Origin: Endocalyx cinctus
Taxonomy: Eukaryota > Ascomycota > Sordariomycetes > Amphisphaeriales > Apiosporaceae
Length of the DNA: 64,000 nucleotides
Reading direction: 5' to 3'
NCBI GenBank assembly: GCA_001600455.1
Contig: BCKC01000001.1
Coordinates: 7,623,899 to 7,687,898, forward strand
Each line of letters starts with the position of its first letter. Position 1 is the first letter of the stretch. This document shows, piece after piece, positions 23,393 through 36,010 of the stretch. The notes beneath the pieces are model-generated. The model had not been told where the DNA came from. It was given only the letters and a program-made list of their open reading frames with translations, and made no database searches. Made by a program: the position numbers and the translations under genes.

Positions 23393-26300
23393 AAAATCCA
23401 TGTCCATGGATGACGTTCACTATAGTCACAAATCAAAACCAACGTCCGTTATGACCTGATAGGTTATAACGGTTTATGACTGAAGTAGGTTTCACTCAAT
23501 ATTTCACTTGTATGGATAGTGAATAAAAGAGGTATATTTCTGGTGATACTACGGTGAATCCGTATGCCTACGTATAAATAAACCGTATAACCCATGGATA
23601 TTACAATAAATAGATGCTGGTAGGTACCAGCCAGCCAACCTACCTGTCATGCGTACCTTAGGTAGGCTATAGGGCTACTAGGTATATACCTCCAGGGTTA
23701 AGTACCTCTTCCTGGTATGTGTGTAGTACCTAGGTAATAATTACTGCTTAAAATAGGATGGCTGGTAGGCTGTCTCTTATTCTTATTATGTGAGAGGAAT
23801 CAATCAACCATCCATCATCATTGTTAAAGAGGTCAACTTCTAAGGGTTTTACCGTACCTTACCAATTTCTGACAAATTGAGATGTCCCCAGTTGTTATCG
23901 CCTTAGACCATATATACCTTTTCCCTTCCCCCCTCCTAACTTATCCATCTTACTGTTTATAACTTCGATGTAGAAGAGATTTTGTGCTTGGACCTGAATT
24001 GACATGTTGAACCAACAGTGAGCCCAAGCCACACACACTCACGCGCACACCGATCAGTGCTTGACAGATCGCCAGACCAATGATATATCTCGTCACCCAC
24101 CTTTACAGCTCCCTTTCATCATATACATATGCGACCCAATCATTAACCTGAGTACCACAACACCGGATCTCTCAGGTCCCAGGGCTAAAAGCCGTCTTAT
24201 CACGTCGTTTCCTTCTGCCGCAGCCCTTTCTCGCCCTGTCGCCTAGATTCTTACGTAGATTAAAGGAGGAGGGAAAAAAAAAGAAGAAGAAGAAAACTCC
24301 CCGATGAACTGATTTCCTTTTCGAAATGGTGCGGATCCTCCGGCTTCCCAGGCACACCATTCAGCTTCTCTATCTGCATACGCAATCATCACATCACCGA
24401 ACACCTGCCTTGACGGGAATATTTTCTTATTCCAGAATTTCGAAGCGAAAACCCTCATCGCTATTTTAGGTTGACACATGAAACGTAGAACTACCACGCT
24501 CACAGCGTGAGCAAATCGGTCGGAACGTGATACCGACGACCCCCGGTCCTGCTCAGTGGCTTCTTCTGAGCGGATTCGTGCTACTTTTAACCTTGTAATC
24601 CGAGACCAACACCTTACATGTATATCGTGCGGCATAAAGACTAGGTTTAAGTGTCCCTGTTGATAAAGCATCGACTCATAAAACGTGAGATGAGGGGTTT
24701 TTCTTCTACCTCATAACGCTCGGCTGGCTTTGTACTACCGAACAGGTCATGACGGCAAGAAATCCGATGGGTAGCTGAGAATAGCACGCGTGGTTGACAA
24801 GGGTATGTATACTATATTATAAATTTCTCACGTGGGAAATCCCACCTGTGACGGCTGTTGAATATAGTAGTCGGATAGGATTAGGTTGACGGATATGTGG
24901 GGGAACACGTCTCGGAAGATCGACGCAGGGGTCTTATGAAAATATTTATATCAACAATAAACCGCCCAATCTTGGTTTCATTCTTGTTTCTAATTTCAGC
25001 TGCATAGCATACCTTACATATTGCAGCAATAACTCAAGAATCTACTGAACAGGTTATCTTATCGGATTAATAGATTATGCGAGTTCCTAGAGAGGCGGTC
25101 TATAAGTGTTGGGCATGGTCGTATTCGACGTAAGCGAAGAAAATTTGATTTCTTTTTATTTCTTTTTATTTTTATTTCCTTTCATCTCGGAAAGGGTAGG
25201 AGGCTATCCAAATGCAGGCCTGCAGCTACCCCGGCAACTGCATTCACCGCTTCGCTAAACCCATAGCTATGTCGTTATCCTCTCGTCTTGTAGCGTTACA
25301 GAAAACAGCTCCAACAGCGTGATAAGAATTCAATAGTATACTCCAAGATTTTAAATTGCCTTAACAGCCTAGACCTTAGAATTTGAGGTGGAATGATCTC
25401 TAATGTATCCGTGCTCGTTATTATCCGGGTATAAACAAGCCACCGCCTCCACCGCCTCCAAATCTCAGGGGGACAGCGGGTTGAAAACAGTTTTGTTTAT
25501 CTTCAGCGGATAACTGTGTATGATAACACTCAGATCTCTGATTTGCGCCCCTCGCCTAACAAAAATAAAATAGGTCACCGTTTCTTTCCCGTTCTGACCC
25601 GTCATACCTTGGCTAGATTAATGAGGGCCAGATGCTGACCCACGTGTTGATACTCTGCCCCTGGAAAAAAAATCTCTTACATCGAGAGAAACAGTAAACC
25701 AGAGTAAGAAAAAGCAAGCTGTCTACTTAAGACATTTGATAATGATAAGATAGCCTTCCTATATATTAGAACAATTGAGTATCCCACAATCTGAGTTTTC
25801 TTCTCTACTTTCCAATTTCTCGGTGATCCCATCTCTCCATTGATATTTCACAAGATTTTTAATTCTTCCGAGAAAAATAAATAAATAAGAACCGTTATTC
25901 ACACAACCCAGAAACTTCTGATACAGGACTCGGTTCGCAATCAAGCCTTATCATCATCATCATCATCATTATTATTATCATTATTATTGTCGTCATGTTC
26001 CCCCCATGCATGTATTGTCTCTGGCAACTTCAACGCCGTGAGAAGAACTACCAGATACCCCACGATCATGTTACGGAGTCAGAGTCCCACTCGTATGAAG
26101 GAGGATCATCCAGGAACAAAGTAATCGTTGAGGCAGTTGTGAAAGAACTCCCTATGCCCGACCTGAGCTCTCAACCAAGAGGTCGACCTCGAGAACGCAA
26201 CCCGGCTTGAATTCGGTCTATTTTAAGGATTAAAAGTTCTTCTTTTTTCCTCGAACTACTCAACCAAAGAAAAGAAAAAGAAAAGGAAAAATGTCACACG

Positions 26301-28091
26301 CTTTCCGAGGGATCCTATAACTACACTACTTGAATTTGCCCGTCTACCTACCAACGCAGTTTTAATCACAACCCGATTAAAATGTAGACATTTTACGTGC
26401 TATTCCGTATATCTGATTTAACAGTATGAGCAAGGGAAAAAGAAACGTCTCCTTCATCAGTACTGTCAGGATTTCAATTTAGCTTCAATGGCATGCTTCT
26501 ATCAAATCAACGGAGGAGTGGTGTGTTGGACTTTTCGGAGTGCCAGCAAATACGTATGCGCAGTTTTAGAGATATTCTGTCTCGGTATAGGGATAGCTAG
26601 GGTGATGGGCATAATAGTCGACCTCGAAAGATTGGTGGTGAATGCGAAGGATTTTCTCAGGCTATGGATGAAAATGGAAGATTGTCGGAGGCGAGTTCAG
26701 AGTGTTGTGTATGGAGCATAAAATCTGATCATCATTGCTCGGATCCCGGTGATTGAGGTACCCCAACGAGAACTTCCGCTGTAGTATTATCACCTGATGT
26801 CCCTGATATGTATCGACTGTGTAACATAATGCAGGGCTGGATGGAAGAGATCGCCGACTCCTTCCGCCATCGAAAATACTTAGGAATAGTTCATAACATC
26901 CGAGCTCACCGTCCATCAGTGGACAGACTTTCTCCGAATCATGAAAGGGGTAAAGACGTATAGTTGGGGGCTCTAGATCCGGATTCCATATAAAGCTAGA
27001 TGGATTATGTATGGCTGATTAGTCAAATCTCTTAGAATTACTACAGCGGTACAAATAATTAAATGCTCTGGTTATATCCAAAATAATATGCTGTAATATC
27101 AAAAAAAAAAAAAAAGGAAGGAAAAAAACATATTAATAAATGTCTGGATAATACATACACACATACGCCCTGGACTGATAGAATTCAGATGCCATCGTGA
27201 AGGATTATATTAGTCCAATGATAAGTACTTATCGTTATTGAAATGAATAGACAAGAACTACATCTCTACTCTTCTCTTCTCGGCGTGTCATATTGTGTCC
27301 TGTGTGAAAGCCGCGTATAAGCCGCATCATGATCTGCTCTGCTGCTACTTCCATGGCAATAAAGCGGATTACCTACCTTCCTTTATTGTGAAGTAGTCTT
27401 CTAGGAAACTGTTTGCTAGTAAATAATGTCGTGAACCTTCTCGGCGTTATGTCATGTTATAGAACAAAACGGGGTAGGTACACTTTCAACCCAATTACAA
27501 ATCTTCTTCCTTCCATGCCATCTCTCACATATCCTACATCACACTTCAGATATTTCCCATTGTGAAATTCTTTTCTCGACACCTTCATCTTCTTTTTGTT
27601 CACTCATACCATACCATCTTCCAGTATTCTGGTCTATTAACACACTACACCACCATTATAACTGATTATCATCTTATTCTGCCTTTCACCTCTTATTATC
27701 ATTGTTTATTAAACCGCCATTCACAAAGGCAGGTCAGTGACACCCATATACATTCGTCTTACATTCGTCTATCTGCGGTATCAAGCACGAGTCCAGGTAA
27801 AAAGATCCTTAATTAGTGGAATTATTATGTTCCTATTCTAATTATTCTCATACTCTCTCTCCTATCTTCCCCCTCTTCTCCATGTTTCTCACCATTCCAA
27901 TCATTTCTATTCATAATCTAGCCCCATAGGACTTACATGCTTTACTTCCTTCCATACCTTCTAGTTCTTCTCTTCCCGATGATTCTATACTGTAGTGCTT
28001 TTCTGATATTTTCTAAATAGTGCCGAACCTATCACTTATATCACAATTGTACGAAATTGAAGATATTACAGGTACAGTAACTTCTATCATC

Positions 28092-30323
28092 ATGGGAGAT
28101 CCGTACGTAGCCCAGCACCGTTGCCAAAATTTGGACTACTGTGCCTCGGACCTGGAACGCGACATCAAGACACTTCGAGAGAAGTATGACAATGTCGAGC
28201 ACTGGGAGAGCGCATCAAAGGAGAAGCGAACTTTACCAAGTATGATGCTCCAAGTCAAGATTCTTGAAAAGAACAATAAACTTGATCTCACCGAGCTTTA
28301 CAAAATAGCTCACTCATGCGATGCTTGCGCCGGTCGCGGTAGCGGTCATACGGATTCTTCGATCATGAAAGACATTGTTAAGAGTCTTAAATGGAAGGCA
28401 GATGAAGCTGTAGAGATCCATCTTCGAGTCATGAAACGTGAGGAACTGAAAATGGAGATTCAAGCAGAGATTCGATCCCGCGAGGCTTCGTCCCGCGAGG
28501 CTTCACAACCTTACTACGCAGTACCAAAGTGGATGTTTCGCTCTATGCTCGGACCACACCACTCATATCCCATGGTTGGAAAATCAACCGCAGCCGAAGC
28601 GTTTATTTCTAACAAGCTACTCATGGAAGCCTTTCCCCTTGTGATCAAAGAAGAGACTCAAGCGGGACCCAGCCATCAGATCAAGCATGAGAATTCGGGT
28701 CATCAGATCAAGCGTGAGAACTCGGGTCATCAGATCAAGCGCGAGAACTCGGGTCATCAGATCAAGCGTGAGAACTCGGGTCTACTGTCTGAAAAGTTCA
28801 AGCAGAAGAGTCTGGACGCTTACAACAAGCACGTCGCAGGTCAGCGTAAGTATAAAGAGGATCCGAACTTTCCAGGTACTTATCGACCAGCGAAGCCATT
28901 TGTCATCATGGGCAGTGCTGTTCTAAAGGATGATCCGTTCACGGGCCCTCCTCCTTCTACCTCGGCCAAACATCCTGGTGGACTGCATCCGCTCAACAAC
29001 AAAGGTGAATCCTTCTACTCTAAGGTTTTGAAACTTGCAGACAAGACCAAAGCTCCAGAGGCTTCAAAAGAGGAAGTTAAAACTACCGAGGAGACTCCGG
29101 AAGAGATCACTACTACTCGAGAGACTACTGAAGAGGGTGCTGCCGAGAGCCAGGTCATCCAAGATGCCGCCAACCAGTTTGAACGAGGACTCCGTTACCC
29201 GAGTATGATGGCACCTTTGGACACTCTTAACAGTAAGTGGCCACCGCTAACACACCTACACAAATACATACCCCACAGAGAGAACGATGACTAGGAAGCT
29301 CGCGCTCTTCTGAAGGCAAATGAACACAGCTCTATTCCATACACTCATTCAACTTCATCATTTAACACTGATTTCACACAGGAATGCCCGCGCAGATGCC
29401 TATTACTGCCTCTTCGGGACACTCGGGAAGCTCCCTCGGAATCTAGCTTTCTCGCAACCGTCACATTCTGCACCGACATCTCGGAAGAAGAGCAGAAAAC
29501 ACGTTTCCTCGACGAGAGCCACGATGATCTTTCCAACGAAGTTCGAATCAATAAGATCTTTGAGACCGAGCAGAATCGCCGAGAAACTATAGAATATCAC
29601 CGTTTACTTGTATCCGAAAGAAACAGATTTGGCAAGATAGAAAACCAGAACCAACGCAACCCACTCATATTTGTCTACGGCATTCAGTACCAGCCGCTAG
29701 ACTTGAACCGCGATGTAATGCCTGCCACTGTTATGATCTACAATATCCACCCTGATACCCAAATATGTGACCTCCTCGCCAAAGTACGCGGGGGTCGGAT
29801 CGCGCGCGTCTCCATCGTCGGAAACACGGCGATGATCCGGTTCGCGCACTGGTTATCAGCACACGTATATACACACTATTGTAACGAACACCACTCTCTT
29901 ATTTTCGACCACCGAACCAAAGTTTGCCTATCCGACACCCCCTCGTACCCTTTGTCACCCGAGATCGATCACAGTCTCACGCGCTGTCTCCGAGTCCGAG
30001 GAATGCCTAAGGATCTCTTTTGGGCGTCGATGCGTTTAGCCCTCGGCACGAATCCCCGACAATTTCTCGAAGACGCGTGGCGAGGAGATGAGCAAGGTAC
30101 CTTTTTCGTTCATTTCCGCGATATTACGCGGGCTCTCGACGCTAGACGGCAGTTTACTAGGACTTGTGCAAACTATTACCGGCTGCCCATGGCCGTCGAT
30201 ATGATACCGGATCCTTGTTCAGGAAATGTAAAGGAATTGAAGGAACCGGCGTATCTTGCGCGGGGAATTCATACCAGTCTTCTCGAATTGTTAGGGCAAG
30301 ATAGGCCGTTCAAAGATGCATGA
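28092..30323 (+). CDS. RRM-like protein with tandem HQIKRENSG repeats
   Basis: Two long frames are joined by one intron: 28092-29232 and probably 29299-30323, 722 codons (721 aa). The donor CAGTAAGT at 29233 is strong. The acceptor is uncertain: AAG at 29298 keeps the frame, whereas the better-looking CCCCACAG at 29278 leads to a stop at 29311-29313. The N-terminal half is hydrophilic and helical. Residues 195-230 are four 9-residue repeats (HQIKxENSG). The C-terminal half contains two RRM-like modules: ATVMIYNI (RNP2-like) with TAMIRF (RNP1-like), and CLRVRGMP with GTFFVHF. A role in RNA binding is inferred. Met 28092 was chosen because the open frame further upstream has no ATG. It may be two separate genes if the frame-keeping acceptor is not used. 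Confidence 0.65.
28674..28781 (+). repeat. Four 27-bp coding tandem repeats
   Basis: Units at 28674-28700, 28701-28727, 28728-28754 and 28755-28781, nearly identical, each encoding HQIK(H/R)ENSG. Every unit contains I-K-x-E, the consensus for SUMO attachment. Confidence 0.95.
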
Positions 30324-32431
30324 ATGCCGTGGAAGGGGGGGAATTTGTGTTTAACGTTTGTTATTGATTTTATTTCCTAATGTTTCTCTCCTTTTTTTTT
30401 TCTCTTATTATATTGTTTTTTCGTTTCATTTCTTTATCATTGATTCATCAAGTGTTCGAATATTATTATGGTTATTATTTCCTTTTTTTTCCTATTAACT
30501 CTTATTAGTCAAATTGATTAGTTACATTACTACATCGCCCTTGCAATGGATTGTCATAAAATGAAAACCAGCCCGAAGTTTGAACATGTGATTAGAGATG
30601 TCATATATTATATAATTAAACAAGAAGATATTTTTACAGGTGAATGTTTAATTGTTGGCCGTGTATAAAATAGCATTGGATGGATATATATGATTTCATG
30701 AACGTTCTAGTGACATTGCCACGTGATACCCGTGGATATAGTCACGTTGGAACCTTGGGATAGAATATGTTACTACTACCGTACAAGATACACATATTGA
30801 ATCATGGACGCCTTCGACACACAATAAAACTTTTTGTCTACTGATTACTTGATGTCGTACGACTTTGGACCTCTATAAGCAGATACCTACATAGAACCAC
30901 GGCCTTTTTACTACCTAGGTATTTGGGTATATGGATTCATGCCCAGATACTTTCCGAGTGAAATCTTTTGGCTGTTTCGTATGTGCAACTGCGAAGGGCA
31001 GGCGCAAAAGCCAGCAGCTCGCAGTCCCTGAAGCTATTATTATTTCATTCCCTTCCAACCTCTCTTTCTCCTCCAGGGATGCGGCAACTCATTAGGCAGC
31101 GGTGATTCTTTAGGCAGCAACGATTCTATAAGATGAAGGGCATTATCTCTGGGGGCACTAATAAGGGTAGGTGAAAGCAATGAGTTGAGAAGGAACGACC
31201 ACCTCAAGGTGTTGCTTGTCCTTTCATAGCACCCGCTCGACAGCCACACCGGCCTCTCCGCAGGACGTATTTCACGGAAGCTCTGGCTGGCGAGTATTTT
31301 CTATTGTAAGTAAATTGAAGCTCTTCTAGGTAAAGATTATTTAATTTTCTATGGGAATGTTCAAGGCAATATCTCTCTTCCTGTCAAATGAACCCCCCGT
31401 CGTTGCTGAAGGAAACAGAAAAGGGAAATAAATTTAGTACTAAAATTAATTCCGTAAGATGATCCTGTTCACTAGTAACATCTGTATTGTATAATAAATA
31501 TGGTCTCTATTTATCTAGAAACTACTGAAGCCTTATCTTCTATGTAAAATCCAGTCACAATATAGTCCCGAGGTGATCAGTCTCTGACTGGATCTGGGCA
31601 GCTTGACGTAAGAGTTGGGTCTACCGGAGTGAGGGTAGGCCGCACAATACCAGCTAGTTGGGTAAGGCTCAATAACACATTGATTCCTGGCTCCCATGCC
31701 ATATAAAATACATGAAAAGAGGTCGCATAATATATATATATATATTTACATCATAATAATATATTCACACTAGGATAGCTGGTGGTTAGCTGCCATCTGA
31801 CACTTGAACAGGTGCATGTTGGACTTATTCGGACGTTTCTCACATCCTGTATTATGATTCTCCTTGTGTGATAAAGAAAATAGACTGATCTATTACTCAC
31901 AATAATAGTCTTGAGATAAACTTTACTCTCTTAAATAGGTAAGCTAAGTTCTAATAAATATCCAAACGGGTGGAGAAAAATGAATATAATGATTAAGGAA
32001 AAAAAAAAAGTCGGATTGATGAGGGGACAGGAATATTGTGTTCACGTATTGCATTGAAGATGTCTCTTGGACTCTGGAGATAGTGTATTGAGCTGGGTAA
32101 TTAGAACCCCAGATGTTTTGACATTGTGTATTTTGGATAATAGCTAGTAATCAAGTCACCTCAAATACTGATTGGACAAAACGTTACGAGGGATGCGTAC
32201 ACTATATTGAAGGGAGAGGTATAAAATTCGTATTATTTTAAGGTATATGTACGTACTGTAAGTACTGTAAGTCATGGATCATCATCGACCATGTGTCCGT
32301 GCTGGTTCAGTAGCCAAGTTCCGCATACATAAGAAGCAATTATCGTAGCTCGTGTCACGTCATACCCATCGTCAGATCATTAGCCCCGCCTGCCTATATA
32401 TACTGTATCACTTGTATAATCATAAGCCATA
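30324..32431. other. AT-rich spacer
   Basis: No gene was recognised in about 2.1 kb. T-rich tracts follow the RRM-like gene. TACCTAGGTA at 30912-30921, a TA run near 31731-31744 and many stop codons in all frames are seen. It lies between the convergent 3' ends of the RRM-like and chromodomain genes. Confidence 0.5.
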
Positions 32432-34219
32432 CTACGGTTTCGATGAGCTATGGTGCGCTCTTCTAAAATTATCTACGTTCTGATACCCCCGGCCGAGCGC
32501 CGAGCCAGATTTTTGATGTTTGGTGCCAGTATTCCCCCCTCCCTCCGTGACGAGAAGTGGCTCCTCTCCCAATTTATCAATGCCGTCTTCACTGGGGTCA
32601 TTTGAATGTCCATTTGAGCTACTATTGAGGCCCAATTCATCCTCGCCGTCCCCCTGAAACGCTTCAGCTACGCTCGAGTATTTTCTCCTCATACTTGGCC
32701 TGGGATAGTGTCTCCTCTGCGTAGCATCTGCGTCGATGCCGCTTTTCACTCGGACTTTCTTCAAATAGTTGTTCAAGTAGCTTTTCACGAGAGCGGCCGA
32801 TATGTTCCCCTCCGGCTCCCACGTCGGATTTTGGTCCGGAGGCCAGTCACCTTCCCACCGGACTTTGAAGTATCGCTCTTGCACGCCGTCAACATCGACT
32901 GATTTGTGCCCTTCCAGACGTTTGACCATCCAGACTTGCTCTGCGTTCTTAGAGACTTTCCGTCGCTTCTGTTTGCGGGGCTGCGGTAGTTTCGACCGAG
33001 TCTCTAAAGAGTCGTTTGACGCCTTCGCCTGCTTCGGAACTGGCGTTTTGGACGCGCTGACTCGCACTCCGGGGCTTCGCCTCGCAGGTGTAAATCCATG
33101 ATGATCTAGCGTAGATTTTGGATTCGAGGCTGAGTTTGATGCCTTCTTCACATTAAATTGTTGGTTAAATTGATTTGGTTCTGGATTATGGGATTGCACG
33201 GTGGCCGATGTCCGCGAACAGCTGGCCTGCAGCCCCTTTGATATATCGACGACATGCTCCTCTTTCCCAAATGCTGTAGATGCTGCCCTTTTTGGAGATA
33301 TGTGACTGGTGGTGCGGGTAGCCGTGAAATGGGAGAATTGGTGTGTTGATGATAATCCTGGTCTGGAAGGGCTTTCACCGGTTCGTTGATGTTTTGGCTG
33401 GGAAGTCACACGAAGCGTAGAGCTTTTTAAAGAAGGGCTAGAAGACAAGCTAGGGTGAGTAGGATTATTGATCATATTAGCGTTTTCTCCATCCTCCATC
33501 TCTATGTCATAATCCACGTCGGTTCCATTAGCAGAGAGCTGTCGAGCTATAGCACTCTCCGCATCCGTATCCTCAAAATCGTCTCCATCCGATCGAATAT
33601 CTCGAGTGCGTCTATTTTTCTTCGGAGTAGACAGCGATGGACCTGATGTACTAGCCGGAGGTAAGTCTACCTCGATATTTTCCATGTTTCCCACGCTTGA
33701 CTGCTTAGCAAGCCGTCTTGCAGCTATCTCCGCCTTGCTCGGCCGGCCCCGTTTCTTAGAGGTGACGACCTCAGTGTGCGAGCCCGGCGTGCCTGCCCTC
33801 GACGCGTTTGTAGATGTAACTGTATTTGTGCCTTTAGCATTCGCCGCCGCTTGCTTGACCTGGACAACTCGTTGCCGCTCTTCCTGTTTCTTTTCCTCTT
33901 CATCTCTTTCTAACGATTGCTCGTATTCCCAATCCTCCAGTGCCCGAGGCGAGACATATTCATAAATTTTGGTCGCAAGGATCGTGACTCGTGCCGCGGG
34001 CAGGTCTGGCCAACCGACCACGTAATACATCTGTAGTTTCAGGTCGCCGTTACTCGTTGCGCTAGGAAAGATTCGCTTCTCGATAATAAACGCATTGCTA
34101 TCTTTTTTCAAGGCTAGGCTAAGTGGCTGGAGGGCAGGACCGTCGCCGGGTCGGTAAGGTCGAGGACGGGAAGGAAGAGGGATTTCTATGCGAGTTTTCC
34201 GGAGTGGAGTTTTATCCAT
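32432..34219 (-). CDS. Chromodomain and AT-hook protein (CDP-2-like?)
   Basis: Single exon, 595 aa. The N-terminal about 100 residues form a conserved-looking segment (KLQMYYVVGWPDLPAARV). An AT-hook core RGRP lies at residues 157-160 inside KKRGRPSKAE. A long Ser/Thr/Asn-rich disordered region follows. The chromodomain is at about 427-482: VWMVKRLEGHK, then RYFKVRWEG (beta strand and aromatic cage), then NPTWEPE and a C-terminal helix. A chromodomain binds methyl-lysine on histone tails and the AT-hook binds AT-rich DNA, so a heterochromatin role is likely. In Neurospora, CDP-2 of the HCHC histone-deacetylase complex has a chromodomain, and its partner CHAP has AT-hooks. Which of these, if either, is orthologous cannot be settled by eye. 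Nuclear. Confidence 0.75.
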   Translation of the reverse strand: MDKTPLRKTRIEIPLPSRPRPYRPGDGPALQPLSLALKKDSNAFIIEKRIFPSATSNGDLKLQMYYVVGWPDLPAARVTILATKIYEYVSPRALEDWEYEQSLERDEEEKKQEERQRVVQVKQAAANAKGTNTVTSTNASRAGTPGSHTEVVTSKKRGRPSKAEIAARRLAKQSSVGNMENIEVDLPPASTSGPSLSTPKKNRRTRDIRSDGDDFEDTDAESAIARQLSANGTDVDYDIEMEDGENANMINNPTHPSLSSSPSLKSSTLRVTSQPKHQRTGESPSRPGLSSTHQFSHFTATRTTSHISPKRAASTAFGKEEHVVDISKGLQASCSRTSATVQSHNPEPNQFNQQFNVKKASNSASNPKSTLDHHGFTPARRSPGVRVSASKTPVPKQAKASNDSLETRSKLPQPRKQKRRKVSKNAEQVWMVKRLEGHKSVDVDGVQERYFKVRWEGDWPPDQNPTWEPEGNISAALVKSYLNNYLKKVRVKSGIDADATQRRHYPRPSMRRKYSSVAEAFQGDGEDELGLNSSSNGHSNDPSEDGIDKLGEEPLLVTEGGGNTGTKHQKSGSALGRGYQNVDNFRRAHHSSSKP

Positions 34220-34452
34220 CGCGCTGCCCGAAGCGACTTAAATTATATGTGCTCCGATGAGGTTAACGTAACTCCAGGAGGCTGATTTCGCATGTCGCGT
34301 CTAAAAGAAAGGTAAAATATACGCATATATGTATATTTGAATATAGTTAAAGTAATATGCATTACTACTTAAGTAATTAAAGAAACATTAATATTAAATA
34401 TAAGATTTTATTAAATTTAATTTATTAAATTTTATAAATTTATTTATAATAA

Positions 34453-34491
<39 letters not shown>

Positions 34492-34499
34492 TTTAAAAA

Positions 34500-34551
<52 letters not shown>

Positions 34552-34553
34552 CA
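34453..34553. repeat. Alternating T/A homopolymers followed by (CA)n
   Basis: Two blocks of about 15 T followed by about 24 A, then an eight-unit CA repeat at 34538-34553. Each T-A block is self-complementary and could form a hairpin. Confidence 0.9.
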
Positions 34554-35548
34554 AGTAAATAATAAATAAATATTTATAATTATAAAAATAAGTAATAGTA
34601 TATTTGTAACTGCAGGTAATAAATAATATATCAAGGCAATGTTTAAGAAATTATATTATTTATCAAAGATCCAAAAATTGAAAAAGAAGGTGCTACGGAG
34701 TAAATATGATACGTGTTTTTGGAAAGTATACAAGTACTATGTTGTATGGTAAGTATTACCAACTAGAACTACCAGCTGACCCAGCCCCCCTGCCACACTG
34801 TATATTCACTGCTCTACGCCCTAATAATATTATAGAGTACTCTGTACAGAGTAGAGAATCTCCTATTTTCTAGTTTTATAAGAGCTAAACAGCTCTACTC
34901 CACTAAAGTTCTCAATACCACATCGCTATATTTAAGTAAGCACATTGACATAGTCTATGAAGTATAACATTGGAAAGATTAATTTAAATAGGTCCATTTG
35001 AAGAATAGTATAATATAATCTATCAATTAGGGATAAAAAGTATTACTTCATTTCTAAGGAATAGTTATAAGTACTTAAGTATGTATCCATATATATACAC
35101 AATCGGGGCTCCCATACTACCTAGGTAGTCTCACACGGGTCTTTCTATGGTGTACATCACATTTAACATAATACCAATACCAATACTTTATACTCAATAC
35201 TTTTCTCACTTGAAGTTTACTATTAAATTTCTCTTTTTCTCTCCTTGCTAATCCTCTTTTATTAATTAAGCCTTTCACAACCGAAGAAGTTTAAGAGGAG
35301 AAAGATTTCGATCAAATTCACCAGTACTACTTGCGGCATTCGGAGAGTTATATTGTCAGGATTCAGGTGCTAGCTAGCCACCAACGATTCTGGTGTAAAT
35401 GTATGGTTTATTATATATGCCCTCCGTCCCATATATTGTATTTTGAAGAAGAACCAAGAATCAATTTGTTATTGAGCGCTACCCATCACTGGCTGGTGTC
35501 ATTGGCCTACCATCAGTCCGGTAGACTCCATTTCCTTACATAGGTAAT

Positions 35549-35782
35549 TTATTGCGTCGATGGTTGACGATAGCTGATACCGTAATTGAGGCTTTGAGGC
35601 AGAGAACAATTCAGTTCTGGAAGGAGGGCGATAATATCTATTGGGTCACGGCTATCGATTAAGATTCGGCGAAAGTGGTAGACAATGCCGAGCGGGTGAT
35701 ACGCGAGCAAGTCACGAATCCTATTGAACCGCACAAACCGATCAAAGCCAACTAGCATATGGAGGGCCTTGAAGAGTAGCAT
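35549..35782 (-). pseudogene. Possible protein-coding fragment, unrecognised
   Basis: A 77-codon open frame whose product looks protein-like (hydrophobic/basic periodicity such as LVGFDRFVRFNRIRDLLAYH, then DPIDIIALLPELN) although it lies in AT-rich, gene-poor DNA. No start context, partner exon or domain was found. It may be a relic of a decayed gene or a chance frame. Confidence 0.2.
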
Positions 35783-35907
35783 TTCGGAAGGAAAGTATTA
35801 ACCATCTTTACGCAGGGTTTTACAATAGAACCCTATAGGACATCATCACCTTCCCATAGGAAAAAAAAGAAAGAAAAATGAAACACCCACATGGGAGGCT
35901 CCCACGG

Positions 35908-35955
<48 letters not shown>

Positions 35956-35975
35956 CCCAAGGGGGGGCCCCCACG

Positions 35976-36007
<32 letters not shown>
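35908..36007. repeat. Homopolymer cluster A46 - C5AAG7C5 - A32
   Basis: About 46 A (35908-35953), then CCCCC-AA-GGGGGGG-CCCCC, then about 32 A (35976-36007). The block is flanked by GGGAGGCTCCC and GGGTTTCCC. It looks more like an assembly product than natural sequence (see findings). Confidence 0.9.

Positions 36008-36010
<3 letters not shown>

Larger units (their letters stand above)
22020..28091. other. Gene-poor 6-kb spacer with assembly N
   Basis: No gene is supported. The open frames are short and lack domains. The stretch includes poly-A at 22862-22889, one undetermined base at 23392, dense TAGGTA/TACCTA words at 23620-23740, and TCATCATCAT/ATTATT trinucleotide patches near 25950-25990. 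The CT-rich 500 bp before 28092 probably hold the promoter and leader of the RRM-like gene. Confidence 0.5.

Noticed and set aside
25995..26210. 71-codon open frame with a charged product
   Set aside because: No domain, no neighbouring exons; flanked by trinucleotide repeats.
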